Shown here: positions 30,834 through 31,772 of the stretch, piece after piece | How the letters are laid out: every line of letters starts with the position of its first letter | Numbering within the stretch: position 1 is the stretch's first letter | Source of the DNA: an uncultured Sphingobacteriaceae bacterium | GTDB taxonomy: Bacteria; Bacteroidota; Bacteroidia; Sphingobacteriales; Sphingobacteriaceae | Length of the DNA: 31,772 bases | NCBI GenBank assembly: GCA_946887045.1 | Contig: CAMPKC010000055.1 | Coordinates: 1-31,772 of the forward strand | Direction: 5' to 3' | Translations under genes and position numbers: made by a program | The notes under the pieces: model-generated | Seen by the model: only the letters and a program-made list of their open reading frames with translations | Told to the model about the DNA's origin: nothing | Database searches by the model: none

Positions 30834-31709
30834 ATGGACTTTTATCTAACCGCCTTATTACAAGCCTTCTGTTTTTCTTCTTTGGCGCTGGGGATTTATA
30901 TTTCGATGAAGATTTTCAATATCCCAGATATCACTACAGATGGAAGTTTTACGTTGGGTGGGGTAATTACCGCAGTATTGTTGGTCAGAGAAGTTCCGGC
31001 AGTATTTGCCCTTCCGGTGGTTATGGTGGCCGGAGGGTTTGCCGGCGCATTAACCGGATTGATACATACTAAACTTAAAATTAACCCGCTCTTAGCCGGA
31101 ATATTAGTGATGACGGCTCTATATTCTGTTAACCTGTCGGTGATGGGTCGTTCGAATATTCCCTTGTTAAGTTTTTCAACCATTTTCAGCGCGTGGATGC
31201 TGGTCGACGATCTAAATCAAAACACTTTTATTATTTTGCTTATAGTTGTGTCCATTCTTGCGCTGCTGATCGGCTACATTCTTAAAACGGATTTCGGAAT
31301 AGCAATGCGTGCAACCGGAAACAGTGAAACGATGATAAGAGCTCTGGGAGTTAATACCGATACAATGAAAATCATTGGTTTAGCCCTTGCGAATTGCCTT
31401 ACAGCAACAAGCGGATACCTGATTACACAGTTTCAGGGCTTCGCTGATATTAATATGGGTATTGGAGTTGTAATTGTGGGACTGGGTTCGGTAATAATAG
31501 GAGAGACCCTAATTCTGTGGTTAAAGGTCAAATCTGTTTGGGCCAATTTAGTTTTGGTGATAGCAGGTGTCGTTATTTTTCAATTGGTGCTGGCGTTTAC
31601 ATTGAGTATCGGCATTGATGCTAATCTTTTAAAACTAGTCACTGCAATGTTTGTGCTGCTGATCGTCAGCCTTCCAAGGATTTTATCGTTTAACTTGCTT
31701 AGATTTTAA
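30834..31709 (+). CDS. ABC transporter permease (COG4120 type)
   Basis: A 291-aa membrane protein with about eight hydrophobic helices. IPDITTDGSFTLGGVITAVLL near the start, LTGLIHTKLKINPLLAGILVMTALYSVNL, the cytoplasmic loop DFGIAMRATGNSETMIRALGVNTDTMKIIGLALANCLTA (the ATPase-contact EAA-like region) and GVVIVGLGSVIIGE match the COG4120 permeases. Their partners are a COG2984 substrate-binding protein and a COG1101 ATPase. Some are predicted to import tryptophan or tyrosine; the substrate here cannot be read. The ATPase gene starts 12 bp downstream. Confidence 0.9.
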   Translation: MDFYLTALLQAFCFSSLALGIYISMKIFNIPDITTDGSFTLGGVITAVLLVREVPAVFALPVVMVAGGFAGALTGLIHTKLKINPLLAGILVMTALYSVNLSVMGRSNIPLLSFSTIFSAWMLVDDLNQNTFIILLIVVSILALLIGYILKTDFGIAMRATGNSETMIRALGVNTDTMKIIGLALANCLTATSGYLITQFQGFADINMGIGVVIVGLGSVIIGETLILWLKVKSVWANLVLVIAGVVIFQLVLAFTLSIGIDANLLKLVTAMFVLLIVSLPRILSFNLLRF

Positions 31710-31721
31710 ACAATTACAAAA

Positions 31722-31772
31722 ATGATCCAACTCTCTAACCTGCACAAAACCTTTAATTCCGGAAAGTCCAAT
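31722..31772 (+). CDS. ABC transporter ATP-binding protein, 5' end only
   Basis: Seventeen codons from ATG 31722 to the end of the window read MIQLSNLHKTFNSGKSN, the usual first strand of an ABC ATPase (L-x-x-L-x-K-x-F-N). Position directly after a COG4120 permease supports the COG1101-type ATPase of the same transporter. The Walker motifs lie outside the window. Confidence 0.8.
   Translation, partial: MIQLSNLHKTFNSGKSN

Overview
The window looks like a chromosomal segment from a Bacteroidota bacterium, most likely Sphingobacteriaceae (Pedobacter/Mucilaginibacter-like). This rests on moderate-to-low GC, near-absent Shine-Dalgarno sequences with A-rich leaders, several matches to the Bacteroidota promoter (TTTG / TAnnTTTG), and families typical of that phylum: DUF4266 and DUF3570, an SDR-type mannonate oxidoreductase next to uxuA, and HxlR-SDR pairs. 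Assignments come from reading motifs; no database search was run. No rRNA, tRNA, CRISPR array or intact mobile element was seen.

Region 1 (1-4800) is an accessory-looking mosaic. It holds a broken gene tail, a divergent HxlR regulator/SDR pair with dyads between them, a short SDR relict with an in-frame stop, two dihydrofolate-reductase-like paralogues flanking an AraC regulator, a rifampin ADP-ribosyltransferase (arr), and a truncated nucleotidyltransferase. Several short palindromes and a recurrent TAACARCG motif at or near gene ends suggest past cassette-like insertion, but this is not proven.

Region 2 (4800-11240) encodes envelope and redox functions: a secreted nucleoside-hydrolase-like protein, TfoX-N, a membrane DUF305 protein, a PAP2 phosphatase, a small DUF2231-like membrane protein, and a tightly packed thioredoxin - ApbE flavin transferase - DUF4266 lipoprotein - DUF3570 outer-membrane operon. 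The DUF4266 protein ends in a glycine-rich GGGCGCN tail, and its function is unknown.

Region 3 (11240-17110) holds single-gene units: a membrane acyltransferase, a lone receiver protein, a GNAT, a DinB-like protein, a secreted hemerythrin, a YoaK/DUF1275 membrane protein and a DUF2071 protein.

Region 4 (17110-17940) has no long gene but is not empty. On the minus strand I find one convincing 54-aa and one possible 27-aa small protein. On the plus strand there is a near-consensus promoter followed within about 25 bases by a strong intrinsic terminator, suggesting a very short RNA or leader. A second hairpin-plus-T-tract lies just upstream.

Region 5 (17940-25500) has a CNNM/CorC-type transporter, a receiver protein divergent from a large hybrid sensor kinase with two receivers, a secreted NTF2-like protein, a voltage-gated-type K+ channel with a C-terminal zinc ribbon, an alpha/beta hydrolase and two uncharacterised proteins.

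Region 6 (25500-28760) is a D-mannonate (hexuronate) catabolic locus: SDR oxidoreductase, uxuA and a convergent LacI-family regulator. A perfect 18-bp palindrome of LacI-operator type precedes the operon. Region 7 (28860-31772) has a PAS histidine kinase, a second DinB-like protein and the start of an ABC transporter operon (permease plus the first 17 codons of the ATPase).
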